This document shows positions 1 through 5,806 of a stretch of DNA of 30,712 bases, in pieces (the first letter of the stretch is position 1; every line of letters starts with the position of its first letter). Origin of the DNA: a virus. The notes under the pieces are model-generated. The model worked only from the letters and a program-made list of their open reading frames with translations, was not told the DNA's origin and made no database searches. Made by a program: the position numbers and the translations under genes. The stretch is from IMG/VR virus record IMGVR_UViG_3300001533_001534, positions 1 to 30,712 of that record. One strand, written 5' to 3'.

Positions 1-2
1 CG

Positions 3-41
3 CAAACCACAAAGCTGCGTGAAATGCTGGAAATCAATTAA
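3..41 (+). CDS. 3' end of an upstream gene (partial)
   Basis: An open frame enters from the left edge and ends at TAA 39-41, encoding the C-terminus QTTKLREMLEIN. The next ribosome site (AAGGAG) follows after a few bases, which is the usual spacing between genes here. Too little is present to name a function. Confidence 0.45.
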   Translation, partial: QTTKLREMLEIN

Positions 42-56
42 CAGAAGGAGAATGAT

Positions 57-378
57 ATGAGAGTAATGACACAATTGGTTGCGCTGGTTGCCTGCTGACG
101 TTACCGATTTTGCAAACGGCGCGTCTGAATGGTGGGAAGGCGAGGATAATGACGCTGTCGACGGTACGCCGCATTTGGCGTATTTGCTAGCCAACCCGGC
201 TATCATAGTCGACGCAGACGTACACGGTACGCTTATCGACGATCGTGCCTACAAGGGCGTGCCGGCCTACGCCGAGCTTAACGACGAGCTGACTAAACAC
301 GTCGCAAGACTTAAGGAAATGTACAAGGATCGGGACCCTGTACACTACAGCGCACTAAGCCACGGACTAGAACGTTAA
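57..378 (+). CDS. Small acidic protein, reading frame shifted near its start
   Basis: A good ribosome site (GAAGGAG, ~46-52) precedes ATG 57, but that frame reads MRVMTQLVALVAC and stops at 96-98. The coding-like frame (99 codons if begun at TTG 79, which has no ribosome site) is one base away. Skipping one base near position 81 would give MRVMTQLVRWLPADVTDF and run on to the TAA at 376-378. The product is acidic and tryptophan-rich near its N-terminus (SEWWEGEDNDAVDG), and no family is recognised. The break may be a sequencing error, a real mutation or a +1 frameshift; the sequence alone does not decide. Confidence 0.5.
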
Positions 379-627
379 CTGGAATACAGGCTACAGACAC
401 CTGGTCTATACCATATCTGTTTAGCCGTATTCCTAGTCTAGTCGAGGCTAGCTATCAAAAACGCACGTGTTTAACTAGAATTATAGCCGCTTTTAGCGCC
501 TTTATCTAGTTCAGAGCATTGCACAACTACCTGAAGACTAGAGAGATATGACTAAAGTTTTTCTAGTGGTCCTAGTTGTTGTTTCTTAGTGATTTAACTA
601 GAATTCCTAGTCCGGTTTGACTAGGAA
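367..627. repeat. CTAG-rich intergenic region with an exact 13-bp repeat
   Basis: The 260-bp gap between two genes holds eleven CTAG tetramers between about 430 and 625, plus one at the end of the preceding gene. The 13-mer TTTAACTAGAATT occurs exactly at 470-482 and at 593-605. The stretch is also much more AT-rich than the genes and has no credible ORF. It ends in the AGGAAAGGAG ribosome site of the next gene. Protein binding or phage-specific promoter function is inference. Confidence 0.6.
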
Positions 628-638
628 AGGAGACTAAA

Positions 639-887
639 ATGAAGCTTCAAGAATTAAAGGCGACCTGCCTCGCCGCGGCCGAGGATCACCCGTCAAAAAG
701 GGGCCAGATCCTGGACCTTTACTATACCGCCGAGGACGATTCGAAGAATGGCGACGAGTCATTCGAGTGCTCGCTCGCGGCAATCGCGCTTGATGAACTC
801 GTAGAGGACGCCGAACTCGACGAGATCATCGGCACCGAGGATTACCTCAACGACACGGGCGAGGAGGATGACAACGATGACGAGTGA
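639..887 (+). CDS. Hypothetical acidic protein, 82 aa
   Basis: ATG 639 follows a strong AGGAAAGGAG site. The product begins MKLQELKATCLAAAEDHP, looks helical, and ends in a very acidic tail (GEEDDNDDE) with no basic residue in its last 20 or so positions. No family is recognised. Its last codons overlap the start of the next gene, so the two are probably translationally coupled. The highly negative C-terminus would suit a protein that contacts basic partners or mimics nucleic acid, but that is inference. Confidence 0.7.
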   Translation: MKLQELKATCLAAAEDHPSKRGQILDLYYTAEDDSKNGDESFECSLAAIALDELVEDAELDEIIGTEDYLNDTGEEDDNDDE

Positions 888-1704
888 GCCTGTCCGCATC
901 GACACCTATTGCCCGATTTTCCCGGGCTTCTACGGGACCATGTTCGAAGGTTCCGAGCACGCGGAAGCTGACGCGATCGCGAGTGTCTTCAGCTGCGCCG
1001 GTGTAGAGCTCAGCGAACGAGCGCTTTGCGATATCGCCAACGACAGCCGGTGCGTGGATTGGGATTATAGCCGGTACCACCGCGATTACACCGAACGCAT
1101 CGTATCGGCGGTATCGCACGAATTGGCTGACCTCGGCGTAAAGCTGGAGTTCCAGACGCTGGCGTCGCCGCGGGAGTACAACTTCCGTAACGATGTCGGC
1201 AACGTGGTTGCCGTAATTGAAAATCCAGAAGCCTTCAGGATGGGTCTGCTGGCGTTCCTGCTTGACCACGACGACGAGTTCAAGGCGTACATCCGCAAGC
1301 GGTTTACGTCAGGCCCCGGGTTCATCTCGTTCCACGATAACGACCACAGCGTATGGCTGGAGGAGCTCAGGAACTGGAATCCTGCGACAGACGGGTACGA
1401 TTCGACACGGTTCGGAACGCTGCTCGAGTTCTACCTGCTGGAAGAGGAGGAGTTCGACGAGTGGGCCTTGTTTCACACCGTCGAAGCGCCGGAACTGCTC
1501 GAATACTGCTCAGGCCCTCTGCTAGAGGCCGCTAACGATCCGCACGAGGACTGGCTCGTAGCGTGCAGGCAGTTTGACAAGTATGCCGAGGAGAAGCACG
1601 CGACCAACTTCAGGGCCGTCCTCGAGCAGCAAAAGGGCCACGAGGAGGCGCTGGTGGAGATGATCAGGACCTGGTGTAATAAACGAAAAGCGGGGAAGAA
1701 GTAA
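877..1704 (+). CDS. Conserved-looking phage protein of unknown function, 275 aa
   Basis: The open frame could start at ATG 868, but the GAGGAGG ribosome site (861-867) directly abuts that codon and sits 9 bases before ATG 877, so 877 is preferred. The N-terminal block TYCPIFPGFYGTMFEG resembles a motif I associate with uncharacterised phage early proteins; I cannot name a function. The protein is acidic, with many aromatic residues in the middle and a basic end (NKRKAGKK). It overlaps the preceding gene by 11 bases. No transmembrane segment or catalytic motif is visible. Confidence 0.75.
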   Translation: MTSEPVRIDTYCPIFPGFYGTMFEGSEHAEADAIASVFSCAGVELSERALCDIANDSRCVDWDYSRYHRDYTERIVSAVSHELADLGVKLEFQTLASPREYNFRNDVGNVVAVIENPEAFRMGLLAFLLDHDDEFKAYIRKRFTSGPGFISFHDNDHSVWLEELRNWNPATDGYDSTRFGTLLEFYLLEEEEFDEWALFHTVEAPELLEYCSGPLLEAANDPHEDWLVACRQFDKYAEEKHATNFRAVLEQQKGHEEALVEMIRTWCNKRKAGKK

Positions 1705-1859
1705 ACGAACCCTACGGGCTCGGATGGGAATAACAACGCGCGCAAGAAGGGCATTTAACGGCCCTAATTCTAGTCGAGGATTCAACTCGCGTCCATATAC
1801 GTCTTAGAGGCTTGCGAACTAGCCTGGACTAACCTGGACTTAGATTAAAGGAGCTCAGT

Positions 1860-1978
1860 ATGGTTACCATACTCGAATTGAAGCGCTGGTAGACACAGTC
1901 GCCAAAAACACGCCGGATAGTCTGGCAGGTATAGACGACGGGGAGGGGGCTGACAGTGCGCGCTATCTCGAAGACTAA
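1860..1978 (+). pseudogene. Small ORF with a disrupted 5' frame
   Basis: AAAGGAG lies a few bases before ATG 1860, but that frame stops after ten codons (MVTILELKRW). A coding-like frame covers the same DNA: it reads IEALVDTVAKNTP and then DSLAGIDDGEGADSARYLED before TAA 1976-1978, yet has no ATG, GTG or TTG start upstream. One indel near 1870-1880 would join the ATG to it, giving about 39 residues. No family is recognised. It resembles the broken gene at 57-378 in layout. Confidence 0.4.
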
Positions 1979-2054
1979 CGAAGCCTACTACGAGATAGGC
2001 GGCATACCGGAGGAGAACGATGGCGACGACGAAGAAAAAGAAGGTAGTCCCTAA
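1956..2054 (+). CDS. Possible 32-aa acidic microprotein
   Basis: GTG 1956 lies 8-10 bases after a GGGGAGGGGG run and opens a 32-codon frame beginning MRAISKTNEAYYEIGG and ending in an acidic stretch (NDGDDEEKEGSP). It overlaps the tail of the preceding broken ORF and the first 35 bases of the HNH-like gene in another frame. The overlap explains its acidic end, since the same bases encode the lysine-rich start of the next protein, so it may be a chance frame. Confidence 0.25.
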   Translation: MRAISKTNEAYYEIGGIPEENDGDDEEKEGSP

Positions 2055-2448
2055 GGCGACGCGCATACGCCGCCTGGCAAAGAAGTGCCATGAGGCCTGG
2101 AGCCTAGTGGTCAGACTAAGGGACAAGACATGCAGGCGGTGCGGTGCCGAGGGCAACTTAGCCGCGCATCACTGGATCGTTTCGAAAGCGCGCAGTCGCC
2201 AGGACCGGTTCAACCCGGCCAACGGCTGTGCACTCGACTACGGGTGTCACATTCGTGTGATCCACAACGAGGCGAGCTACGCCAACGCGGTAGCTCTTTA
2301 TAACAAGATGCTGGAGACAGTACCGGAGCAGGAAATACTGGACGTACTGGCGCGAGCGGGGCAGGACAGCCCGGAGTTTACTGAAGAAGGACTGACGGAG
2401 ACGTTGGCCAACCTAGAGAAGATGGCAGCGGAGCTGCAACAACACTAG
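2020..2448 (+). CDS. HNH-family nuclease-like protein
   Basis: The 142-aa product has a basic N-terminus (KKKKVVPKATRIRR) and then the order of elements expected of a small HNH nuclease. These are a CxxC pair (CRRCG), AHHWIVSKAR with the first His pair, an Asn (NPANGCAL), a second Cys pair (C...GCH) and a final HN in RVIHN. That pattern matches the Zn-stabilised beta-beta-alpha-metal fold used by phage HNH enzymes and NinG-like proteins, which nick or cut DNA. The C-terminal third is a helical acidic tail. GGAGGAG precedes ATG 2020. It may be a free-standing homing or processing nuclease; activity is not proven. Confidence 0.7.
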   Translation: MATTKKKKVVPKATRIRRLAKKCHEAWSLVVRLRDKTCRRCGAEGNLAAHHWIVSKARSRQDRFNPANGCALDYGCHIRVIHNEASYANAVALYNKMLETVPEQEILDVLARAGQDSPEFTEEGLTETLANLEKMAAELQQH

Positions 2449-2479
2449 GCATAACGATTTAATGTGATACGGTTCGGCA

Positions 2480-2522
2480 GGGCGGGGCTTGGCAGGGCAG
2501 GGCTGGGTGAGGACGGGTAGGG
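2480..2522 (+). other. G-run tract with G-quadruplex potential
   Basis: Seven runs of three or more G occur in 43 bases, at 2480-2482, 2484-2487, 2495-2497, 2500-2502, 2505-2507, 2515-2517 and 2520-2522, with every spacer seven bases or shorter. This meets the simple sequence rule for an intramolecular G-quadruplex on the coding strand and its RNA. It lies just after the HNH-like gene and just before a terminator-like hairpin. Confidence 0.5.
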
Positions 2523-2529
2523 TCCGGCG

Positions 2530-2562
2530 ACCCTCCCGCTTTCGGGCGGGAGGGTGCTGCTT
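2530..2562 (+). terminator. Terminator-like hairpin after the HNH-like gene
   Basis: ACCCTCCCGC (2530-2539) and GCGGGAGGGT (2546-2555) form a perfect 10-bp stem with a 6-base loop. The following bases are only weakly T-rich (GCTGCTTT), so termination may be inefficient or depend on other factors. Confidence 0.5.
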
Positions 2563-2649
2563 TACCGGTGTTCCGTGCCGGACACAAATTAAAGCTGTAA
2601 ACGAGGAATTAGCGGCTGTAGGATAAAGAAAGGTGACAAGCCCCGGATA

Positions 2650-2823
2650 TTGCCGCAGTGGCAGGATCCGGGAGACGACGAGTTCGAGTGGGAGGCTAGC
2701 GAAGACGAGGACGGCGGACGCGTGATGGTACGCGGCCTGCTGCCGAACTTCCCTATCCACCCTACGTTTCGCTTGAATAGCAGCACGTTAGAAATAGTAA
2801 CAAAACAACAACAGGAGGAGTAG
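2650..2823 (+). CDS. Hypothetical 57-aa acidic protein with uncertain start
   Basis: A coding-like frame ends at TAG 2821-2823, one base before the next ATG. It contains LPQWQDPGDDEFEWEASEDE and, further on, GLLPNFPIHPTF. The only standard start is TTG 2650, about 16 bases beyond the apparent ribosome site AGAAAGG, which is too far for comfort. The frame is open upstream through an ATAAAGAAAGG sequence. Either the start codon is unusual or the 5' end is altered. No family is recognised. Confidence 0.45.
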   Translation: MPQWQDPGDDEFEWEASEDEDGGRVMVRGLLPNFPIHPTFRLNSSTLEIVTKQQQEE

Positions 2824-2824
2824 A

Positions 2825-3325
2825 ATGACCCCACGAACATTGACGAAATCATCCCAGGCCAAGCGCTGCGGGCGGCCTGCCAAGGCCAAGGAGAAGACCC
2901 TGGCAGACGTGCTGACAGATCCGTCCGAGAAGCTGGCGGCCGACGACGCGCGGGCAGCGGCAGCCCGGAAAGACGCGGTTATTTACGCCGAGATGCACCG
3001 CATCAAGGCTGCCAACGAGGTGCGCGAGGCCGAACGTATCAAACGCGAGACCGCTGCCATGGCGCCGATTGTACGAGCGGCTGAGGCCATCGCCAGACTT
3101 CCTCGCGCGTGCGGCGTATTTGCGACCAGGGGCAACCGCGTGCGGATTACAGTACCGGGCGGGAAACTTGTCGAGCTGTCGTATTCCGACGACGACAAGG
3201 AGCGACCGATCAAGTTGTACTCGGATTATTACGTTTACCAGGTTATGGCGCCGATGGACGTGAGTACCGCGCTTGATTGGCTTATGCGCACCGCGATTGA
3301 CTTCGGTGTAGGGTTGCCGGAATAA
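2825..3325 (+). CDS. Hypothetical protein, 166 aa, helical N-terminal half
   Basis: ATG 2825 follows ACAGGAGGAG. Residues 1-30 are basic (KRCGRPAKAKEK). Residues ~30-95 are Ala/Glu/Arg-rich and probably a long helix or coiled coil. The last ~70 residues look globular (ATRGNRVRITVPGGKLVELSY followed by SDDDKERPIK and an aromatic YSDYYVYQV block). There is no recognised family. The stop codon overlaps the next start as TAATG, so the two are coupled. Confidence 0.7.
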   Translation: MTPRTLTKSSQAKRCGRPAKAKEKTLADVLTDPSEKLAADDARAAAARKDAVIYAEMHRIKAANEVREAERIKRETAAMAPIVRAAEAIARLPRACGVFATRGNRVRITVPGGKLVELSYSDDDKERPIKLYSDYYVYQVMAPMDVSTALDWLMRTAIDFGVGLPE

Positions 3326-3495
3326 TGCGGTTCTACTGTAAACAGCACAAGATGCGCGTTCGCGACTTCGAGTCGTGTTCGTTGCGCGGCGCGCGTATTG
3401 TTCTGTGCAAAGTCAGGAAGCGGTACCCGTACGCTAAACTGTTCACTGAAGACGGGGCAGATGTATCTAAAAAGAAAAAAGGAGAATCATTATGA
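3325..3495 (+). CDS. Small basic Cys/His protein, 56 aa
   Basis: The start ATG 3325 shares a base with the preceding TAA, and the stop TGA 3493-3495 overlaps the next ATG. Both junctions indicate a real operon member. The product begins MRFYCKQHKMRVRDFESCSL, has a further Cys at position ~27, and ends lysine-rich (VSKKKKGESL). The C-x2-H...C...C spacing could bind zinc, but it is not a known finger pattern. The AAAAAGGAG inside its 3' end also serves as the next gene's ribosome site. Confidence 0.65.
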   Translation: MRFYCKQHKMRVRDFESCSLRGARIVLCKVRKRYPYAKLFTEDGADVSKKKKGESL

Positions 3496-3698
3496 GCGAG
3501 GAAGCAAAGACGGGGCGCACGTTGGGTATTATCAGTCTGATCGCATGGCTGCTGCCGATTGTCGGCATTCCGGTGGCGATCATAGGCATTTTCAAGTCAA
3601 GCGGAGGCAGAAGCCCCGGCGGGTTGTCGATGTCGATTATCGGGCTGGTGCTCGGCATTATCAACGCGATCGTAGGTACGATTATGGCGATGGCGTGA
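3492..3698 (+). CDS. Small two-helix membrane protein (DUF4190-like)
   Basis: The 68-aa product has a short charged N-terminus and two hydrophobic helices, ~11-33 (GIISLIAWLLPIVGIPVAII) and ~45-66 (SMSIIGLVLGIINAIVGTI). They are joined by a Gly/Ser loop with GGRSPGG. This arrangement is typical of DUF4190-type small inner-membrane proteins of unknown function. It is the only clear integral-membrane hairpin in this part of the window. A role in modifying the host envelope, or as a holin-like protein, is possible but not supported by nearby lysis genes. Confidence 0.65.
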   Translation: MSEEAKTGRTLGIISLIAWLLPIVGIPVAIIGIFKSSGGRSPGGLSMSIIGLVLGIINAIVGTIMAMA

Positions 3699-3814
3699 TG
3701 CCGAAGAAGAACCTGTAACCAACAAGAGTCGAGAAACCGGGAGCCGACGTTAAACAAAACGGCCCGGGGGTACGCCTACCACCAAACAGGGGCAAACTTT
3801 ACGAAAGGATAGAT

Positions 3815-4558
3815 ATGAGCGAGAACGCACAACAGAAAGCAAAGCGCCTTCGCGCCGAACTGGCGCTTGCCAAGAAGGAAAGCGAGGGCGCATCCCTGCA
3901 GGAAGCCACCGAGCTTCTCGAGGGCAGAGCGTATGTGTTCAACGGCTATGCGCACCACGCCGTGGCTGTGTCGATCGTGCTGTACAGCGGCGTGAAACGC
4001 GACGCCTTCGGCCTGCTTAGCGCAACGGAGCAGAGCCTGTGCGCCGTGAAATACGAAAAGCCGCTCGGGTACGAGATCCGCCGCAACAAGCTGCGGTACG
4101 CACGTACATTTGCCTCAGCGGGCGTGCTACTAATGGACAGCGTCGGCGAGATGCCAAAGTCTGAGTTCGAGAAGGCCTGGCGTGGTGCGGCCAATCTCGG
4201 CGCCTGCGTGTTCAGGTGGCTGTCTACCGTGTCGGCGGTTAATATCCGCAATACGGAGCCGTATGACCCGGGCAGCGTGCTGCGCGACACAGAAAGCGAG
4301 ATCGACGACATCGACATACCAGTGTTGCATCTCGAGCCGTGTGATTACCGAATGCTTCCGGCGCGGTTCCAGCTGCCGGGGCGCCGGTATATCCTTACGC
4401 CTGCCAGCATACAGGCGGGGCTGGCCGCGCTGCGCGACGAGGAACAGGGTCTGGCGCGGGGCAGTCACTTGTACCAGGTGTGCGACATGGGTTACGTCCC
4501 CGGCATGGCATGGCGGATCGCCAGACTTAGGGCGGCGTTGCAGGCGAAGCTGCCATGA
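3815..4558 (+). CDS. Hypothetical protein, 247 aa
   Basis: ATG 3815 follows a GAAAGGATAG site. The N-terminus is a predicted helix (QKAKRLRAELALAKKESEG). The middle is mixed alpha/beta (AYVFNGYAHHAVAVSIVLYS). The C-terminal third holds LPARFQLPGRRYILTPASIQ and ends in an Ala/Arg-rich helix. No motif or family is recognised and no membrane segment is visible. The stop overlaps the next gene as ATGA. Confidence 0.7.
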   Translation: MSENAQQKAKRLRAELALAKKESEGASLQEATELLEGRAYVFNGYAHHAVAVSIVLYSGVKRDAFGLLSATEQSLCAVKYEKPLGYEIRRNKLRYARTFASAGVLLMDSVGEMPKSEFEKAWRGAANLGACVFRWLSTVSAVNIRNTEPYDPGSVLRDTESEIDDIDIPVLHLEPCDYRMLPARFQLPGRRYILTPASIQAGLAALRDEEQGLARGSHLYQVCDMGYVPGMAWRIARLRAALQAKLP

Positions 4559-4773
4559 GCGCACCAGATAAACCCGTAGCCGATTTCGTGGCCCGCGTGC
4601 GCGCGCTTCCGACGACCAGCACAGGCCGGTTTGTCGGCAACGCGCACGCGGGGATGCAGGTATGGACACGGGACCTGATAGATAAAGAAAGGCGACCATA
4701 CGAAAGAACGGACACGGCAACGACTGATGAGGATGTACAACGGCTGCGGCCCGATGTTCCTGTGCAGGGCTGA
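4555..4773 (+). CDS. Hypothetical protein, 72 aa
   Basis: ATG 4555 overlaps the preceding stop (ATGA), which favours translation. Residues 1-45 (PVADFVARVRALPTTSTGRF onward) look like a normal protein. From about residue 46 the frame overlaps a second coding-like frame and becomes less convincing. No family is recognised. Confidence 0.5.
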   Translation: MSAPDKPVADFVARVRALPTTSTGRFVGNAHAGMQVWTRDLIDKERRPYERTDTATTDEDVQRLRPDVPVQG

Positions 4774-4915
4774 CTGGCCGGAACGGTTGTTTAGCGCAAT
4801 GGTGGCTGACCTGGTCGACGACTGCAACGTTCTGGCGCCTGTCGAGCTGTACGAGCAGGCGGACCGTATAGCCCGTCAATTCATGCGAGAGCGCGGTCAC
4901 ATCCTAGGCGCTTGA
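4727..4915 (+). CDS. Hypothetical protein, 62 aa, start uncertain
   Basis: The frame reads MRMYNGCGPMFLCRADWPER and ends QADRIARQFMRERGHILGA at TGA 4913-4915. It is helical with an acidic centre (ADLVDDCNVLAPVELYEQ). The frame stays open upstream to 4682 and looks coding there (KKGDHTKERTRQRL), but has no standard start before CTG 4724/ATG 4727. The good AGAAAGG site at ~4686-4692 lies too far from ATG 4727. Its stop codon is embedded in the TTGACA box of the following promoter. Confidence 0.5.
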   Translation: MRMYNGCGPMFLCRADWPERLFSAMVADLVDDCNVLAPVELYEQADRIARQFMRERGHILGA

Positions 4916-4950
4916 CAATATTGCGGCGATTGGATAGGTTAATCGCCGCA
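4912..4950 (+). promoter_or_regulatory. tRNA-operon promoter with overlapping palindrome
   Basis: TTGACA (4912-4917) is followed after 17 bases by TAGGTT (4935-4940), a consensus -35 with a weak -10. A perfect 10-bp inverted repeat, TGCGGCGATT (4922-4931) and AATCGCCGCA (4941-4950), flanks the -10 and ends two bases before tRNA-Tyr. It could be an operator over the promoter or, if transcription starts further upstream, a leader hairpin. Confidence 0.5.
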
Positions 4951-4952
4951 TG

Positions 4953-5040
4953 GTGGACGTAGTTCCGTATGGAGCGGAGGCAGGCTGTAAACCTGCTGTC
5001 TTAACAGGCCCGGGTGGTTCGATTCCACTTGTCCACACCA
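4953..5040 (+). tRNA. tRNA-Tyr (anticodon GTA)
   Basis: GTGGACG pairs with TGTCCAC over 7 bp (one G-U), followed by A and an encoded CCA (5038-5040). The anticodon stem GCAGG/CCTGC encloses CTGTAAA, giving anticodon GTA. A long variable arm fits a class II tRNA-Tyr. The T arm is GGTGG-TTCGATT-CCACT. The D arm is slightly irregular but has GG in its loop. This is the first gene of the RNA island. Confidence 0.88.
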
Positions 5041-5053
5041 TTATACGATTATC

Positions 5054-5123
5054 GCGGGTTGATGTAATTGGAAGCATACTAGGCTCATAACCTGGAAGTT
5101 AGGTTCGACTCCTAGCCCGCTAC
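5054..5123 (+). tRNA. tRNA-Met-like (anticodon CAT)
   Basis: The acceptor GCGGGTT can pair with AGCCCGC. The anticodon arm CTAGG-CTCATAA-CCTGG gives CAT, and the T loop is TTCGACT. The T-stem and acceptor cannot both be drawn at full length without sharing bases, and the variable region is only about three bases. It may therefore have lost a base or be slightly degenerate. No CCA is encoded. CAT could be elongator Met or a lysidine-modified Ile tRNA. Confidence 0.72.
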
Positions 5124-5126
5124 AAC

Positions 5127-5180
5127 TTAATAGATAGCGCAAATGCGTTATACTATATTAGTAAGCAGAGATGTGCTTAC
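5127..5180 (+). promoter_or_regulatory. Putative promoter and leader hairpin of the tmRNA
   Basis: An AT-rich stretch contains TATACT (5149-5154), 16 bases after a weak TTAATA (5127-5132). A perfect 7-bp hairpin follows, GTAAGCA (5161-5167) and TGCTTAC (5174-5180), 26 bases before the mature tmRNA 5' end. The hairpin could be an operator or part of the trimmed 5' leader. Confidence 0.4.
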
Positions 5181-5205
5181 TATCGAAGATTTTTAGATAT
5201 TGAAA

Positions 5206-5589
5206 GGGAGTGATACAGCTTCGACGTGGCAGTCTGTAGTTTGTGTAGCGTGTAGAGGTTGATCGGTTGGCCTCTTTAAAAGCCGGTTAAAAAGTCAATT
5301 GATAACACAATTGCATTCCCGGGTGCCGCGGCTTATGCCGCGGCTGCTTAACAGCACCCGCGTGAGCCCGTGTCTGCAGCCCTAAGCTGCGGTGCTTGCG
5401 TAATCAACAGGGCAAGAACCTCCTGGCAGCCTGGAGTGAAAGCGGCTGGAAAGCTATCGTTACCCGCAAGGGTGCTTTCAGGATAACACGATTGCAGCCT
5501 GTCGACGGCGAAGATAATAGCCGACTACACACGTAGACACATAAACTGCTTTGTTGCGGACGCGGGGGCAGCACCCGCCACTTCCACCA
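5206..5589 (+). ncRNA. ssrA: Phage-encoded one-piece tmRNA
   Basis: tmRNA rescues stalled ribosomes by acting as tRNA-Ala and then as mRNA for a degradation tag. The 5' end GGGAGTG pairs with CACTTCC over 7 bp, followed by A and encoded CCA (5587-5589). The conserved TTCGACG follows the 5' end at ~5220-5226. GGTTGGCCTC with AAAGCCGG matches the conserved block before the tag of bacterial tmRNA. GCGGACGCGGG precedes the 3' end as in known tmRNAs. A tag frame ends GAAAYAAAA at TAA 5349-5351. It starts at TCA 5295 or ATT 5298; the exact resume codon is unclear. The region before 5500 is rich in pseudoknot-type repeats (GGGTGC with GCACCC). It is unusual in having GGCAGCA in the T loop. Confidence 0.85.
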
Positions 5590-5596
5590 TTTGGTT

Positions 5597-5741
5597 GCGG
5601 CTTCTCCTTAAAGCCGCTGGTGGAGTCGACGATCAGAACGCGAGTACCGATCGTCCCCTATGCCGGCGCGCAGGGCAGTCTGCGCGTCAGCCGCCGAGTG
5701 GATCTGGCAGGATCCTGTACTCGGCGGCTTTAACCATTTTT
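5597..5741 (+). ncRNA. Cluster of four hairpins downstream of the tmRNA, unknown RNA or terminator array
   Basis: Four successive perfect stems fill 145 bases. They are GCGGCTT/AAGCCGC (5597-5603, 5611-5617), GACGATC/GATCGTC (5628-5634, 5649-5655), CGCGCAG/CTGCGCG (5667-5673, 5680-5686) and AGCCGCCGAGT/ACTCGGCGGCT (5689-5699, 5719-5729). The last encloses a nested GGATC/GATCC and is followed by TTTAACCATTTTT, which suits termination. TCCACCA at the tmRNA 3' end (5583-5589) is also complementary to TGGTGGA (5618-5624), which would extend the first hairpin. No known RNA family is recognised and no protein frame is convincing here. Confidence 0.5.
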
Positions 5742-5806
5742 GAAGAGATCCAGGTCATCGAGGGGGGCTCGTCACTAAGACGTGGCGCAGGGGGCGGATA
5801 CCTTCC

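Noticed and set aside
1817-1845. Short direct repeat CCTGGACT twice before the 1860 ORF
   Set aside because: Eight bases repeated once is not more than chance, and no matching copy was noticed elsewhere.
3398-3718. 106-codon ORF overlapping the small membrane protein
   Set aside because: The in-frame alternatives at 3325 and 3492 have coupled starts and sensible proteins; this frame is a shadow.
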